A DNA stretch of 64,000 nt from Streptomyces pristinaespiralis (GCF_001278075.1 NZ_CP011340.1:2852001-2916000), one strand, 5' to 3'. Positions 1 through 9,780 are shown, numbered from the stretch's first letter. Notes: a model not told the origin generated them from the letters alone. Numbers and translations: made by a program.

Positions 1-241
1 CGCGCCCGCGTCCGGTTCCGGCCGATGCCCCCGATATCGGCTGCCCGTTCACAGTCGTGTACTCCCCTCGCACGGCCTGGCAACGCCACGGCCCCCACCC
101 CCGCGCGCCTCACGCACGCACGGCGATAGATAATCACACCGCAGGTCGTCAAATGTGCACCCGAATGTCACCGTTCGGTCCCAAGTCGTCCTGGGACCGT
201 GCCGGGGCCGCCTTCGGTGCGGGTGAGAGGGTTCTGCCCGG

Positions 242-1489
242 TCAGCGCAGCGCCGAACCCGCCTTCCAGCGCTGCCAGTCCAGGTTCCAGCCGCCGAGGC
301 CGTTGTCCGGCGCGACCGTCCTGTCCTTGGACCTCACGACCTCCACCACGTCCCCGATCAGGGTCCGGTCGAAGAACCAGCCCGCCGGGGATTCACTGCT
401 GCCGCCCTTGTCGTCCCTGAGCCCCACGCAGCCGTGCGAGACGTTGTCCGAGCCGAAGGTGTCGGCGGGGGTCCAGTAGTTGCCGTGCAGGAAGGTGCCC
501 GAGGTGGTCAGCCGGATGGCGTGCGGCACGTCCTTGATGTCGTACTCGCTCTTGCCGTCCTTCTTCGTGAAGCCGACGGTCGCGCCGTTCATCCGGGTCA
601 CGTCGAACATCTCGGTGACCACCATCTTGCCGTTGTACGTCGTGGACTTGGGCGCGCCTGCGGTGATCGGGACGGTCGCCAGGACCTGCCCGTCGCGCAC
701 CACCTCCATGGTGTGCGCCGCCGCGTCGACCCGGGACACCTGGGACCGGCCGATCGTGAAGGAGACGGTCCTGTGCTGGATGCCGTACACGTCCGGCGCC
801 GCCTCCACGTCCCGCAGCCGCATGTCGACCGTGACCTCGGTGCCCGGCTTCCAGTACGTGCGGGGGCGGAAGTCGAGCCGTTCCTTGCCGAACCAGTGGC
901 CGGCGACCTCCACCGGCGGCTGCGAGCGCACCCGGATCGCGCGCTCCACGGCGGCCCGGTTCTCGATCTTCCGGTTGAAGGTGAAGGAAACGATCATCCC
1001 CGTGCCCACGGTCGAACGGTTCTCCGGTTTGAAGTAGCCGATGAACCGGCTGTCCGGGACCAGGGTCGTGAACGTCGTGTGGCGGGCGGAGCGCCGGCCG
1101 TGCCCGTCCAGCGCCACCACGTCCACGCTGTACTTGGCGGCGAGCTTCAGCCGGGTGCCCTTCTCGGGCGCCCAGCGCAGCCCGTCGCCGGAGATGCGCC
1201 CCTCGACCACGGTCTTCGTGGCGTCCTCGATCCGGGTGACCTCGACCCGCTCCAGCCGCCCGCTGGGCAGCCGCACCTCGACCGTGTCGTCGGGGCGCAC
1301 CTCCTTCGCGCCGTCCTCGGGTGTGACCCGGATGGTGTCCTTCGTCCCCCGCGGTTTGTCGCCGATGCCCGGCACACCGCCGGAGCAGCCGACGAGGCCC
1401 GCGACGAGTCCGGCCCCTGCCAGGGCGACCGCGGCCCTGTGCCCTGCCCGCTTCAGTACATGTCTCACGTACCGGTCAACGACGACCAC
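242..1489 (-). CDS. L,D-transpeptidase lipoprotein (Ig-like + YkuD)
   Basis: Predicted exported lipoprotein that makes 3-3 cross-links in peptidoglycan. The 415-residue product starts with a basic stretch and a hydrophobic segment ending in a lipobox, LVGC, with the lipidated Cys at residue 35. Residues ~45-250 look like the Ig-like domains usual in actinobacterial L,D-transpeptidases. The C-terminal YkuD domain carries SHGCVGLRD, with catalytic Cys354 and His352 and an upstream HGNYW. The length is normal for the family. The start is uncertain: GTG 1489 has no obvious Shine-Dalgarno, and GTG 1468 would also keep the signal peptide. It is divergent from glgX. The function follows from the intact active-site motif; substrate details are inferred. 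Confidence 0.9.
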   Translation of the reverse strand: MVVVDRYVRHVLKRAGHRAAVALAGAGLVAGLVGCSGGVPGIGDKPRGTKDTIRVTPEDGAKEVRPDDTVEVRLPSGRLERVEVTRIEDATKTVVEGRISGDGLRWAPEKGTRLKLAAKYSVDVVALDGHGRRSARHTTFTTLVPDSRFIGYFKPENRSTVGTGMIVSFTFNRKIENRAAVERAIRVRSQPPVEVAGHWFGKERLDFRPRTYWKPGTEVTVDMRLRDVEAAPDVYGIQHRTVSFTIGRSQVSRVDAAAHTMEVVRDGQVLATVPITAGAPKSTTYNGKMVVTEMFDVTRMNGATVGFTKKDGKSEYDIKDVPHAIRLTTSGTFLHGNYWTPADTFGSDNVSHGCVGLRDDKGGSSESPAGWFFDRTLIGDVVEVVRSKDRTVAPDNGLGGWNLDWQRWKAGSALR

Positions 1490-1666
1490 CCTGTGGGGGC
1501 AACGTGAACGGCGGGCGATGTTGGGACGGGGGCGGCGCGGGCAGAAATGGTGACAGGACCACGCGTGGGGTGCCGCGGCCGGGACGCCGCGGGCAGTGCT
1601 CCTTGCGGGACCTGCCGCCCGGGAGCACCCCGAGCGGGGGCCCGACGAGCCGCGGGAGGCCGGCAG

Positions 1667-3973
1667 GTGTCGAGCGCAGCCGAGCAGGAGACGGTGCGGG
1701 AGAAGGTGCCGGGCGATCCGCCCGTCACCCGTTCGGCGGAGGCCGGCCCGGCCGCACGCCGTTCACGGACGGACGCCCGGGAGACGGACACGGCATCCCG
1801 CAGACCACCCGTGTGGCCGGGGGCGCCGACCCCTCTGGGCGCGCGGTACCGGGTGGGGCCGGACGGGGTGGCGGGGACCAACTTCGCGCTGTGGGCCGGC
1901 GGGGCGGAGGGGGTGGAGCTCTGCCTCTTCGACGAACGGGGTGCGGAGACCCGGCTGCCGCTGACCGAACTGACCCATGAGATCTGGCACGGCTTCGTGC
2001 CCGGCGTGGGCCCCGGCGCCCGGTACGGATACCGGGTCCACGGCCGCTGGGACCCCTGGACGGGCGCCCGCTGGAATCCCGCGAAGCTGCTGCTCGACCC
2101 GTACGCGCGGGCCGTCGACGCGGGCGCGGGCAACGACTACGGCGCCCTGCCCCCGGAGGTCTACGGGCACGTGCGCGACTGGCCCGAGCAGCATGTCGCC
2201 GACACCGTCCGCGACGACCGGGACTCCGCCCCGTTCGTCCCCAAGGCAGTGGTCGTCCACGACGACGCCGGCGGCGACGAGTGGATGGACGACCGCAGGC
2301 CCAAGACGCCCTGGGCCGACTCGGTCATCTACGAACTGCACGTCCGCGGATTCACCCGGCTGCACCCTGGCATCCCCGAGGAACTGCGGGGCACGTACGC
2401 GGGGCTCGCCCACCCGGCGGCGATCGAGCACCTGGTGCGGCTCGGTGTGACGGCGGTCGAGCTGCTGCCGGTGCACCAGTTCGCGCACGAGGACCATCTG
2501 CTGCGCCGCGGCCTGCGCAACTACTGGGGCTACAACTCGATCGGATACTTCGCCCCGCACGCGGCCTATGCGGCCACCGGCACCGCCGGGCAGCAGGTCG
2601 GCGAGTTCAAGCGGATGGTGCGCGCGCTGCACGCCGCGGGGATCGAGGTCATCCTCGACGTGGTCTACAACCACACGGCGGAGGCCGGCGAGCTGGGGCC
2701 GATGCTGTCCCTGCGCGGGATCGACAACCGCGGCTACTACCGCCTCCAGGCGGACGCCCGCAGATACGCGGACTACACGGGGTGCGGCAACACACTGCAT
2801 GTGGTGCAGCCCCATGTGCTGCGGCTCATCACAGATTCGCTGCGCTACTGGGTGACCGAGATGGGTGTCGACGGCTTCCGTTTCGATCTGGCCGCGGCGC
2901 TGGCCCGCTCCATGCACGACGTCGACATGCTGTCCCCCTTTCTCGCCGTCATCGCGCAGGACCCGGTGCTGCGCCGGGTGAAGCTGATCGCCGAGCCGTG
3001 GGACGTGGGCAACGGCGGTTACCAGGTGGGGGCGTTCCCGCCGCTGTGGACGGAGTGGAACGACCGCTACCGGGACTCCGTGCGCGACTTCTGGCGCGGC
3101 GCGCTGCACGATGTGCGCGACCTCGGCTACCGGCTGTCCGGCTCCAGCGACCTGTACGCCTGGGGCGGCCGGCGGCCGTACGCGTCCATCAACTTCATCA
3201 CCGCCCATGACGGCTTCACCCTGCGCGACCTGGTCAGCTACGAGCGCAAGCACAACGAGGCCAACGGCGAGGGCAACCGGGACGGCACGAATGACAACCG
3301 CTCCTGGAACTGCGGCGCCGAGGGCGAGACCGACGACCCGGCGGTGCTCGCCCTGCGCCGCCGGCAGCTGCGCAACCTGCTGACCACCCTGCTGGTGTCG
3401 ACAGGCGTGCCCATGCTGGTCGCCGGTGACGAGATGGGCCGAACCCAGGGCGGCAGCAACAACGCCTACTGCCAGGACAACGAGGTCAGTTGGGTGGACT
3501 GGTCGCTGGCCGGGCAGCCGGGCCCTGCCGGGCTGCTCCAGCTCACCCGGCGGCTGCTGGCACTGCGGCACAGCCATCCTGTGCTGCGCAGACGCGCCTT
3601 CTTCTCCGGCCGGCCGCAGGCCGCGGACGGGCTGCGGGACCTCGCCTGGTTCACACCGCACGGCAGCGAGATGACCGAGGAGGACTGGTACGCGCCGTCC
3701 GCCACACTCGCCCTCTACCTCTCCGGCCGGGACATCCCCGGCCGGGACGCCCGCGGCTGCCAGGTGACGGACGACAGCTTCCTGACGGTGCTGCACGCGG
3801 CGGCGGAGCCGGTGGACTTCAGGCTGCCGGGGCCGCCGTGGGCGGCGGCGTACGAACTGGTCGTCGACACCTCGCTGGAGGACCAGAGCACCGCACCGGG
3901 CACCGTGCACGAGGGCGGCCGCGTGGTGCGGGTACCGGGGAGGTCCGTGCTGCTGCTGAGGGTGCGGACCTGA
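1667..3973 (+). CDS. glgX: Glycogen debranching enzyme GlgX
   Basis: Cytoplasmic GH13 isoamylase-type enzyme that removes alpha-1,6 branches from phosphorylase-trimmed glycogen. The start is set at GTG 1667, which has GGGAGG 7 nt upstream and gives 768 residues; the frame stays open to 1547 but that extension is atypical. After a ~45-residue variable N-terminus comes a CBM48-like region (GVAGTNFALWAGG), then the GH13 barrel with VIYELHVRGFT, VILDVVYNHTAE, the nucleophile Asp407 in GVDGFRFDLAAAL and the acid Glu443 in LIAEPWDVGNGG. AGDEMGRTQGGSNNAYCQDN is typical of GlgX. It is far from the glgE cluster at 45-57 kb, but its activity complements GlgP there. Confidence 0.95.
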   Translation: MSSAAEQETVREKVPGDPPVTRSAEAGPAARRSRTDARETDTASRRPPVWPGAPTPLGARYRVGPDGVAGTNFALWAGGAEGVELCLFDERGAETRLPLTELTHEIWHGFVPGVGPGARYGYRVHGRWDPWTGARWNPAKLLLDPYARAVDAGAGNDYGALPPEVYGHVRDWPEQHVADTVRDDRDSAPFVPKAVVVHDDAGGDEWMDDRRPKTPWADSVIYELHVRGFTRLHPGIPEELRGTYAGLAHPAAIEHLVRLGVTAVELLPVHQFAHEDHLLRRGLRNYWGYNSIGYFAPHAAYAATGTAGQQVGEFKRMVRALHAAGIEVILDVVYNHTAEAGELGPMLSLRGIDNRGYYRLQADARRYADYTGCGNTLHVVQPHVLRLITDSLRYWVTEMGVDGFRFDLAAALARSMHDVDMLSPFLAVIAQDPVLRRVKLIAEPWDVGNGGYQVGAFPPLWTEWNDRYRDSVRDFWRGALHDVRDLGYRLSGSSDLYAWGGRRPYASINFITAHDGFTLRDLVSYERKHNEANGEGNRDGTNDNRSWNCGAEGETDDPAVLALRRRQLRNLLTTLLVSTGVPMLVAGDEMGRTQGGSNNAYCQDNEVSWVDWSLAGQPGPAGLLQLTRRLLALRHSHPVLRRRAFFSGRPQAADGLRDLAWFTPHGSEMTEEDWYAPSATLALYLSGRDIPGRDARGCQVTDDSFLTVLHAAAEPVDFRLPGPPWAAAYELVVDTSLEDQSTAPGTVHEGGRVVRVPGRSVLLLRVRT

Positions 3974-3977
3974 CGGC

Positions 3978-4003
3978 CGCCGGGCCGGTGGCACGGCCCG
4001 GCG
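3978..4003. terminator. Hairpin between convergent glgX and response regulator
   Basis: Nine-base-pair perfect arms (CGCCGGGCC / GGCCCGGCG) around an 8-nt loop fill the 30-bp gap between the two stop codons. There is no U-tract, as is usual in high-GC actinobacteria. It probably acts in both directions. Confidence 0.6.
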
Positions 4004-4660
4004 TCAGCCGAGGATGCCGCGTTCGTACGCCAGGGCCACCGCGGCGGCGCGGTCCTTGGCGCCGAGCTTGCCGAAGACATGGGTGAGGTGGGTCTTCACC
4101 GTGGCCTCGCTGATGAACAGTTCGCGCGCGATCGCGCGGTTGGAGGTGCCCTTGGCGACGAGCTCCAGCACCTCCCGCTCGCGCGCCGACAGACCTTCGC
4201 TGCCGGGCGCCGCCGGGGCGCGGACGTGCGAGACGAGCCGGGAGGCGACCGCGGGCGACAGGACCGTACGCCCCTGCGCGGCGGCCCGGACCGCCGTGAA
4301 CAGCTCCTCGCGGGGCGCGTCCTTGAGGAGGTAGCCGGTCGCCCCGGCCTCGATGGCGGGCAGGGTGTCGGAGTCGGTGTCGTACGTGGTGAGGACCAGG
4401 ACCCGGGACCGGGCGCCGCGTCGGGACAGCTCGGCGATGGCCGCCACTCCCCCGCCGCCGGGCATCCGCAGGTCCATCAGGACCACGTCGGGGTCGAGGC
4501 GGGTGGCCAGTTCGACGCCGGCCGTGCCGTCCGCGGCCTCGCCGAGGACCTGGAAGCCTGCCGCGGACTCGAACATCCCGCGCAGGCCGTCCCGTACGAC
4601 GGGATGGTCGTCGACGACGATCAGGGTGACGGGGCGTTCGTGCGCGGGGTGTTCAGCCAT
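4004..4660 (-). CDS. NarL/LuxR-family response regulator
   Basis: Two-component transcription regulator of 218 residues. The receiver domain (~10-125) has the acidic pair VVDDHP, the phospho-acceptor Asp63 in VLMDLRM and the conserved Lys in YLLKDAP. A LuxR-type HTH (~150-215) reads LSAREREVLELVAKGTSN and then SEATVKTHLTHVFGKL. Its ATG overlaps the end of the histidine kinase gene by 8 bp, so the two are almost certainly a translationally coupled pair. It is the last gene of the leftward operon that also holds an ABC ATPase and permease, which suggests control of that transporter. Confidence 0.92.
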   Translation of the reverse strand: MAEHPAHERPVTLIVVDDHPVVRDGLRGMFESAAGFQVLGEAADGTAGVELATRLDPDVVLMDLRMPGGGGVAAIAELSRRGARSRVLVLTTYDTDSDTLPAIEAGATGYLLKDAPREELFTAVRAAAQGRTVLSPAVASRLVSHVRAPAAPGSEGLSAREREVLELVAKGTSNRAIARELFISEATVKTHLTHVFGKLGAKDRAAAVALAYERGILG

Positions 4661-5927
4661 GGCGGACCAACGGTACGCGAGCCGACACCGCCGTGCCCTG
4701 GCCCGGCTCCGATTCGACGGCCACGGTTCCGGCGATCCGCTCGGCGCGCGCCCGCATGCCGTCGAGTCCGAAGCCGCCGGAGCCGGATCGCGGCGCGACG
4801 GCGAGGGGGTCGAAGCCCCGGCCGTCGTCGCGGACGTCGAGGGTGACCTCGTCGCCCATGTAGGACAGGGTCACACCGGCCCGTGCGGCCCGTGCGTGCC
4901 GGGCGGTGTTGGCCAGGGCCTCCTCCGCGATCCGCAGCAGGGTGGCGGCGACCTCGTCGTGCAGGGGCTCCTCGGTTCCGGTGACGGTGAGGCGGGCCCG
5001 CACGCCGGTACGCCGCGACCAGTCGGCGACGGTGTTCTTCAGGGCCTCGGGAAGGGTGGCGTGCTCGAGGGCGGCCGGAGCCAGGTTCTGCACGGAGCGG
5101 CGGGCCTCGCCGAGGCTGTGGCGGGCGAGCGCGCAGGCCCGCTCCAGGTGTTCGCCGGCGACTTCTGGGTCGGTGGTGGACGTGACGACCTGCAGCTGGG
5201 TGATGATGCCGGCCAGGCCCTGGGCGATGGTGTCGTGGATCTCGGCGGCGAGCCGGCGGCGTTCGTCGGCGATGCCCGCCTCGCGGGCCTGGACGAGGAG
5301 TTGGGCGTGCAGACCCGCGTTCTCCTCGAGGGCCTGTTCCAGACGGGCGTTGGCGAGCTCCAGCGCCTGGATCGTGGCCAGACGTTCCTTCGCCCGCTCG
5401 GCCTCCTGGACGCCGAAGCGGGCGAAGAGCAGGCACAGGGAGGCGTTGAGGACGTAGAGCCCGCCGAAGAGCATCCACTGGAGCCCGGAGGCGGGCGGCA
5501 GACCGCCGGCCTGGGAGCCCGCCATGGTCACGGCGGTGGCCAGCAGCCCCGCGTACGCCCGGCGGCCGGGCAGCAGATGGCCGGAGTCGAAGTAGCCGAG
5601 GACGGCGTAGATGGAGAAGAGCGGATTCAGCCAGGTGAGGGCGAAGGCGAGAACGGTCCGCAGGGCGTAGTAGATCTGCCCGGCCCGGGCGTACTCCTCC
5701 GGGTCGGGCCGGCGCACGCCCCACCACACCTGGAGCGCCAGGACGGCGACGCCGAGCACACCGGCGGCGCGCATCTCCGCGCGGTCCATGAAGTGGCCGG
5801 CGCCGGCGCCGGCGATCACGGTCGCGAGACCCAGGAGGGCGTAAGGGCCGTAGCGGTGGAACTGCGCCCAGCGCTCCTCGATCGGTACGGCCGTTCCCGG
5901 CCTCAGCACCGCGTCGGACAGCCTCAT
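4653..5927 (-). CDS. Sensor histidine kinase (HisKA_3 type)
   Basis: Membrane histidine kinase, partner of the adjoining regulator. ATG 5927 gives 424 residues; ATG 5957 is an in-frame alternative adding 10. About six hydrophobic segments lie in residues ~25-170, then a coiled-coil-like linker (ALELANARLEQALEENAGL), the dimerisation/phospho-acceptor box DERRRLAAEIHDT with His231, and an HATPase_c domain with DDGRGF and GGFGLDGMRARAE. There is no large extracytoplasmic domain, so it probably senses the membrane or its transporter neighbours (inference). It begins within 33 bp of the permease stop codon. Confidence 0.9.
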   Translation of the reverse strand: MRLSDAVLRPGTAVPIEERWAQFHRYGPYALLGLATVIAGAGAGHFMDRAEMRAAGVLGVAVLALQVWWGVRRPDPEEYARAGQIYYALRTVLAFALTWLNPLFSIYAVLGYFDSGHLLPGRRAYAGLLATAVTMAGSQAGGLPPASGLQWMLFGGLYVLNASLCLLFARFGVQEAERAKERLATIQALELANARLEQALEENAGLHAQLLVQAREAGIADERRRLAAEIHDTIAQGLAGIITQLQVVTSTTDPEVAGEHLERACALARHSLGEARRSVQNLAPAALEHATLPEALKNTVADWSRRTGVRARLTVTGTEEPLHDEVAATLLRIAEEALANTARHARAARAGVTLSYMGDEVTLDVRDDGRGFDPLAVAPRSGSGGFGLDGMRARAERIAGTVAVESEPGQGTAVSARVPLVRHG

Positions 5928-5959
5928 GCGCCCAGTGTCCCCCACACCGGCCACCATGA

Positions 5960-6748
5960 TCACTCCCAGCGGAACCAGCGGACGGCCGCGGCCGTGAGCA
6001 GCACGGCCCACAGCCCCGTGACGCCGAGGTCCGTCCAGGCCGGCCAACTGCCCGCCGCGGCACGGTCGAGGGCCTGCGAGGCCGCGCCCAGCGGCGTGAA
6101 CTCCACGATGCTCCGGAGTGTGCCGGGCATGGTCTGGACGGGCAGCCACACGCCCGAGGTGAACATGGACGGGAAGAAGATCACCGATCCGACGGCAGTG
6201 GCGATCTTCTGGGTGCGCGATACGGCGCAGACCGTGGCGCCCAGCGCCAGTGCGCTCGCCGTCGTCACCACCATGGCGAGCGCGTAGCCGGCGGGCTGCC
6301 CCGGCAGGGCGACACCGAAGGCGACGCGGCCGACGGCCAGTGCCAGTACGGCGGACGCGAGCACCGCCGCGCCGTGCAGGACGAGCTGGGCGGAGAGCAG
6401 CACGGAGGGACGGACCGGGGTGGCCGACATCCGGCGCAGGATGCCGCGTTCGCGGTAGCCGGCGAGGACGGGCGGCATCGCCTGCAGCCCGGCCATGACC
6501 ATCGCGAGCAGCACGGCGACCGGGACGTAGAGGTCGATGACGCGACGGCCGCCGATGTCGTCGGACGCCTCCCGGAAGGACGGGATCAGCCCCAGGATCG
6601 TCATGAGCAGCGTCGGGAAGAGGAGGATCCAGAACAGCGCTCCGGGTTCCCGGCCGAAGAGGCGGGCCTCGGTCCGCAGCACGGTGGCCCACGCCGGGAC
6701 GCGTCGGGGCGCCGGGGCCGTGTCGGGGGCGGGGGCGGCGGTGGTCAT
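5960..6748 (-). CDS. ABC-2 type transporter permease
   Basis: Integral membrane subunit of an ABC exporter, 262 residues with about six predicted transmembrane segments. The first hydrophobic stretch is ALFWILLFPTLLMTILGLIP, and FFPSMFTSGVWLPVQTMPG is a motif typical of ABC-2 membrane proteins of the DrrB/NodJ type. The ATG shares one base with the stop of the ATPase gene (TGATG), so the two subunits are translationally coupled. Substrate unknown; such pairs next to a NarL-type two-component system often export hydrophobic drugs or lipids (inference). Confidence 0.9.
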   Translation of the reverse strand: MTTAAPAPDTAPAPRRVPAWATVLRTEARLFGREPGALFWILLFPTLLMTILGLIPSFREASDDIGGRRVIDLYVPVAVLLAMVMAGLQAMPPVLAGYRERGILRRMSATPVRPSVLLSAQLVLHGAAVLASAVLALAVGRVAFGVALPGQPAGYALAMVVTTASALALGATVCAVSRTQKIATAVGSVIFFPSMFTSGVWLPVQTMPGTLRSIVEFTPLGAASQALDRAAAGSWPAWTDLGVTGLWAVLLTAAAVRWFRWE

Positions 6749-7650
6749 CAGAGCCTCTCTTCGGTGAGGTCGAGGAACGCGTCGTCCAAGGAGGTCTCGG
6801 AGACCCGGAGCTGACGGGCGGTGATGCCGAGCCCGGCCAGCAGGGAGATCACGGCGGTGACCGTCTCGTCGGTGCCGTGGACGACGATCCGGCCGTCGGT
6901 GGTGGTGACGGAGGCGACCTGCGGAAGCGCGGCCAGGTCCCGCTCGTCGAGCGGGCCGGAGGGGGTGAAGGAGATGACGGTGGACGCGGTGGACCGGCCG
7001 ATCAGCCCGGCGGGGGTGTCGAGCGCGGCGACCCTTCCCTTGTCGATGACGGCGATCCGGTCGCAGAGGCGTTGCGCCTCCTCCATGAAGTGGGTGACCA
7101 GCAGGACGGTGACGCCGCGGTCCCGCACTTCCTCGATCAGCTGCCAGGTGTCACGGCGGGCACGCGGGTCGAGTCCGGTGGTCAGCTCGTCGAGGACGAC
7201 CACCCGTGGGTCGCCGATCAGGGCCAGCGCGATGAACAGGCGCTGCTTCTGGCCGCCGGACAGCTTCGCGAACCGGTCGCCGAGCTTGGACACCAGGCCG
7301 AGCCGCTCGGCGAGCGGCCGCCAGTCGGCCGGCCGCTCGTAGAAGGACGAGTACAGCTCCAGCGCCTCACGCACCGTGAGCTTGGGCTGGAGCTCGCTCT
7401 CCTGGAGCTGCGCGCCGAGCAGCCGGGTGACCTTCTCGTGGTCGGCCACCGGGTCGAGGCCGGCGACCTCGACCGTGCCGGAGTCGGGGGTCCTGAGGCC
7501 TTCCACGCATTCGACGGTGGTGGTCTTCCCGGCGCCGTTCGGGCCGAGGATCCCGAAGATCTCTCCCTCCTCGACACCGAAACTCACCCCGTCGACCGCG
7601 GGCCTGCCACCGTAGGCCTTGCGCAGGCCGTTCACTCGGACGATCTCCAT
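6748..7650 (-). CDS. ABC transporter ATP-binding protein (DrrA-like)
   Basis: Cytoplasmic ATPase of the exporter, 300 residues. Walker A is GPNGAGKTTTVE, the Q-loop region is LGAQLQESEL, the signature is KLSGGQKQRLFIALAL, Walker B is VVVLDELTTGLD and the H-loop is LLVTHFMEEAQ. The C-terminal ~80 residues are the extension common in antibiotic-resistance ATPases. ATG 7650 (MEIVRVNGLRKAYG) is preferred because GGGAG lies about 9 nt upstream; the frame is open to 7686. It is the first gene of the four-gene leftward operon. Confidence 0.92.
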   Translation of the reverse strand: MEIVRVNGLRKAYGGRPAVDGVSFGVEEGEIFGILGPNGAGKTTTVECVEGLRTPDSGTVEVAGLDPVADHEKVTRLLGAQLQESELQPKLTVREALELYSSFYERPADWRPLAERLGLVSKLGDRFAKLSGGQKQRLFIALALIGDPRVVVLDELTTGLDPRARRDTWQLIEEVRDRGVTVLLVTHFMEEAQRLCDRIAVIDKGRVAALDTPAGLIGRSTASTVISFTPSGPLDERDLAALPQVASVTTTDGRIVVHGTDETVTAVISLLAGLGITARQLRVSETSLDDAFLDLTEERL

Positions 7651-7822
7651 GGCACGAGACTCCCGCGCGGCCGGTGGCCGGCACATCGCCCATCACGCTC
7701 GAGCCGGCATCGGCCGATCGGCTGATACGGGCCTACGACCGGCGGCACCGGCGGCCGCTCCCACCTGGCCCGAGGTGCCCCGGCCGGCGGAAAACCACAT
7801 GAGCGGTGTCAGTGGTCAACCG

Positions 7823-7828
7823 TAGGCT
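7823..7828 (+). promoter_or_regulatory. Possible -10 element of the ABC exporter operon
   Basis: TAGGCT sits 8 nt before ATG 7837, and no Shine-Dalgarno precedes the ATG. This fits a leaderless or near-leaderless transcript. No good -35 is visible at 17-18 nt. Confidence 0.35.
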
Positions 7829-7836
7829 CGCACCTG

Positions 7837-9780
7837 ATGCCCACAACACATTCGGATACCCCTGACACCACGGACCGCTCCGCCGTGCGTTCGCTTCAGC
7901 GGCTGTGGCCGTACGTGCGCCCCGTCCGTGCACGCCTGTTCAGCGCGGCCTTCGTCGCCATAGTCGCCTCCTGCCTCAGCCTGGTCATCCCGCTGGTGCT
8001 GAAGTGGATCGTCGACGGGCCGGTCGCGGCGGGCGATCCGGGCGGGGTGTGGTTCGGGGCCCTGGTCCTGCTGTTGCTGGGTGTCGCGGAGGCGGTGCTA
8101 ATCGGCTTCCGGCGATGGCTGGTGGCGCGGCCCCTCGCGGGCGTGAAGGCGGCCATGCGGGCGGACCTCTTCCGCCATCTGCAGCGCCTTCCGGTGGCCT
8201 TCCACGACCGGTGGGCCTCCGGCCAGTTGCTGTCCCGCGGCACCACGGACCTGATGCTGCTGCGGATGTTCCTGGCGTTCCCGCTGACCTTCCTGCTCGT
8301 CAACGCCACCACGATCCTCGTCGGTTTCGTGATCCTGCTGGGGCAGGAGTGGACGCTGGGGCTCGTCCTCCTTGTCCCCGTCCTGCCGCTGGTGGTCGTC
8401 TGTTCGCTCTTCGAGGCGCGCTACTCACTGGTGGCGCGGAAGGCGCAGGACCAGGTGGGCGACCTGACGACGGTCGTCGAGGAGAGCGTCCTCGGCATCC
8501 GCATCATCAAGGGCTTCGGACGGCACCGCAGCCAGGCGGAGGCGTTCCGGGGACTCTCGGAACGGCTGCGCGGCACCGAACTGGGCAAGGCGCGGCTGCT
8601 GGGCAGTGTGTGGGCGCTGATCACGATCATTCCCGAACTGGCCATCGGCGCGGCGCTGGTGCTGGGCACGATCCAGGTCGCCGACGGTTCGCTGTCGGCG
8701 GGCACGCTCGTGGCCTTCCTGTCGACGGCCCTGGCACTGCGCTGGCCGGTGGACTCGATCGGTTTCCTGCTGGCCATGAGCCAGGAGGCGGCGACCGCCG
8801 CCGACCGCTACTTCGAGGTGATGGACGCCGCGGAGGAACGCGACACGCACGACGGTCCGCGGACCGCGGACGAGGGACACCCGCGGGACGGCGCCGCGGG
8901 GGCCCGCCCGGCCGGCGTTCCGGCGAAGACCGGTGGACTGCGGTTCGACGGGGTCGCGTTCCGTTACCCGGACGCGCCCGCGGGAAGTGCCCCGGTCCTT
9001 GCCCGGATCGACCTCCATGTGCGGCCCGGCGAGACCATGGCCCTGGTGGGCGGCACGGGCAGCGGCAAGACCACCCTCACGGCGCTGGTGCCGAGGCTGT
9101 ACGAGCCGACGTCCGGGCGGATCACGCTCGACGGGCAGGACATCACCACCATGCCGCGGATACGGCTGCGCGAGCTGGTGTCGGTGGCGTTCGAGGAACC
9201 GACGCTGTTCTCGGCGAGCGTCGCGGAGAACGTCCTGATGGGCGCTCAGGGCGCCGACGACGAGGAGCTGCGCCGCTCGCTGGACATCGCGCAGGCCGGC
9301 TTCGTCGACGCGCTGCCGCACGGCGCCGCCACCCAGGTCGGCGAGCAGGGCCTCAGTCTGTCCGGCGGTCAGCGCCAGCGCCTCGCGCTGGCCCGCGCCG
9401 TCGTCGGCGGGCCGCGCTTCCTGGTGCTCGACGATCCGCTCTCGGCGCTCGACGTGCACACGGAGGCCCTGGTGGAGGCGGCCCTGCGCCGGGTGCTGGA
9501 GGACACCACCGCGCTGGTGGTGGCGCACCGGCCGTCGACGGTGATGCTCGCCGACCGGGTCGCGCTGCTGTCGGGCGGCCGGATCGCCGCAGTCGGCACC
9601 CATCACGAACTGCTGCGGACGAACGCCGAGTACGCCTGGCTGATGTCCGGCGCGGAGGGGCCCGACGGCCCGGTCGACCTGATGGACCGGCCCGGTACCG
9701 GCGCTCCCGACCGTGGAAGGACACCGAAGGGTCGGACGGACGCGGCCGGGACCGCGCGGACTGAAGGGACGTCACGGTGA
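7837..9780 (+). CDS. ABC exporter half-transporter A (degenerate catalytic site)
   Basis: Fused membrane/ATPase half-transporter of 647 residues and one partner of a heterodimeric exporter. Six transmembrane helices lie in ~20-320, followed by the nucleotide-binding domain (~365-610). Walker A is GGTGSGKTT, the signature is canonical (LSLSGGQRQR) and the H-loop is VVAHRPS. Two key positions are altered: Walker B reads LVLDDPLSALD, with Asp in place of catalytic Glu, and the Q-loop reads AFEEPTLF, with Glu in place of Gln. A Gly/Asp/Arg-rich linker of ~40 residues separates the domains, and the C-terminal ~40 residues are low complexity. Its TGA overlaps the GTG of the next gene. Confidence 0.93.
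   Translation: MPTTHSDTPDTTDRSAVRSLQRLWPYVRPVRARLFSAAFVAIVASCLSLVIPLVLKWIVDGPVAAGDPGGVWFGALVLLLLGVAEAVLIGFRRWLVARPLAGVKAAMRADLFRHLQRLPVAFHDRWASGQLLSRGTTDLMLLRMFLAFPLTFLLVNATTILVGFVILLGQEWTLGLVLLVPVLPLVVVCSLFEARYSLVARKAQDQVGDLTTVVEESVLGIRIIKGFGRHRSQAEAFRGLSERLRGTELGKARLLGSVWALITIIPELAIGAALVLGTIQVADGSLSAGTLVAFLSTALALRWPVDSIGFLLAMSQEAATAADRYFEVMDAAEERDTHDGPRTADEGHPRDGAAGARPAGVPAKTGGLRFDGVAFRYPDAPAGSAPVLARIDLHVRPGETMALVGGTGSGKTTLTALVPRLYEPTSGRITLDGQDITTMPRIRLRELVSVAFEEPTLFSASVAENVLMGAQGADDEELRRSLDIAQAGFVDALPHGAATQVGEQGLSLSGGQRQRLALARAVVGGPRFLVLDDPLSALDVHTEALVEAALRRVLEDTTALVVAHRPSTVMLADRVALLSGGRIAAVGTHHELLRTNAEYAWLMSGAEGPDGPVDLMDRPGTGAPDRGRTPKGRTDAAGTARTEGTSR

Noticed and set aside
1..241. Gene at the left edge
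   Set aside because: Frames here have no codon bias or family match; only non-coding sequence downstream of the transpeptidase gene is supported.
1763..3994. Long minus-strand reading frame opposite glgX
   Set aside because: Shadow of a GC-rich gene; the sense frame has all GH13 motifs.
7713..7722. Palindrome GCCGATCGGC before the ABC ATPase gene as an operator
   Set aside because: Short G/C palindromes of this kind are common in such DNA, and no promoter element anchors it.
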